Source of the DNA: Saprospirales bacterium | GTDB lineage: Bacteria > Bacteroidota > Bacteroidia > Chitinophagales > Saprospiraceae | Reading direction: 5' to 3' | DNA: 14,081 nucleotides | Assembly: GCA_024642645.1 (NCBI GenBank) | Contig: JAHEAS010000021.1 | Location: 1 to 14,081 of the forward strand | In this document: positions 14,001-14,081 of the stretch, one piece after another | Layout of the letters: every line of letters starts with the position of its first letter | Position numbering within the stretch: position 1 is the first letter of the stretch | Notes under the pieces: model-generated | The model's database searches: none | Told to the model about the DNA's origin: nothing | The model's input: the letters and a program-made list of their open reading frames with translations, nothing else | Translations under genes and position numbers: made by a program

Positions 14001-14081
14001 TCACTCCTTTTTAACGGCTTCAATCCGATTGAGGAAAGCAGATGCGGTAGATTCTTCGACAGGTTGAATCTCGAAGGTTTC
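14001..14081 (-). CDS. C-terminal end of an unidentified protein (5' end beyond the window)
   Basis: The minus strand is open from the window edge to a TGA at 14003-14001 and encodes 26 residues, ending SAFLNRIEAVKKE. The composition (Glu/Lys-rich, helical, ending in charged residues) resembles the natural end of a cytoplasmic protein, but the fragment is too short to name a family. It would lie 108 bases upstream of the giant protein gene on the same strand. Confidence 0.45.
   Translation of the reverse strand, partial: ETFEIQPVEESTASAFLNRIEAVKKE

Noticed and set aside
1..14081. CRISPR array, transposase, prophage, toxin-antitoxin or defence cassette
   Set aside because: I found no evenly spaced identical repeats, no terminal inverted repeats with a transposase, no tRNA gene that could serve as an integration site and no recognisable defence or toxin domains.

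Overview
This window looks like chromosomal DNA from a Bacteroidota bacterium, probably Saprospiria-like (the class is inference). The evidence is a 1399-residue secreted protein ending in a gliding-motility-associated / type IX secretion (type B) C-terminal domain, Bacteroidota-type promoter boxes (TAnnTTTG) ahead of several genes, almost no Shine-Dalgarno sequences at start codons, and a sigma factor of the short RpoD type that lacks region 1.1.

Layout. Positions 2-424 (+) hold the 3' end of a sorbosone/glucose dehydrogenase-type gene, closed by a very strong hairpin terminator. Next, on the minus strand, is a putative lipoprotein built of Asp-rich thrombospondin type 3-like calcium-binding repeats. 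A 420-base gap with direct repeats and a leader hairpin precedes a divergent RpoD-like sigma factor (+), followed by a monofunctional aspartate kinase (+); each of these two has its own terminator. From 4342 to 7522 three genes lie on the minus strand: prfB (RF2), a two-domain FKBP-type prolyl isomerase lipoprotein, and a DHH/DHHA1 phosphoesterase (NrnA type). The last two probably form an operon. ndk (+) diverges from nrnA across a region with overlapping promoter candidates. A bidirectional terminator separates ndk from a Met-rich DUF4412-like secreted protein (-). Then come a DEDDh exonuclease (-), the giant adhesin-like protein (-), and the last 26 codons of another minus-strand gene.

The genes are mostly housekeeping (translation termination, amino-acid synthesis, nucleotide metabolism, RNA turnover, envelope folding), interspersed with surface/secreted accessory proteins. 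I did not find a defence island, mobile element, CRISPR array or biosynthetic cluster.

Three things deserve attention. First, prfB is split by a programmed +1 frameshift site that keeps a perfect AGGAGG in a lineage that otherwise hardly uses Shine-Dalgarno pairing. Second, the giant protein contains four ~87-residue modules with a regular six-cysteine pattern, one of which has lost exactly one neighbouring cysteine pair. Third, the sigma factor departs from phylum-typical RpoD in regions 3 and 4 and carries possible control elements in its leader.

Several starts were moved from TTG to a nearby ATG (lipoprotein, exonuclease, giant protein).
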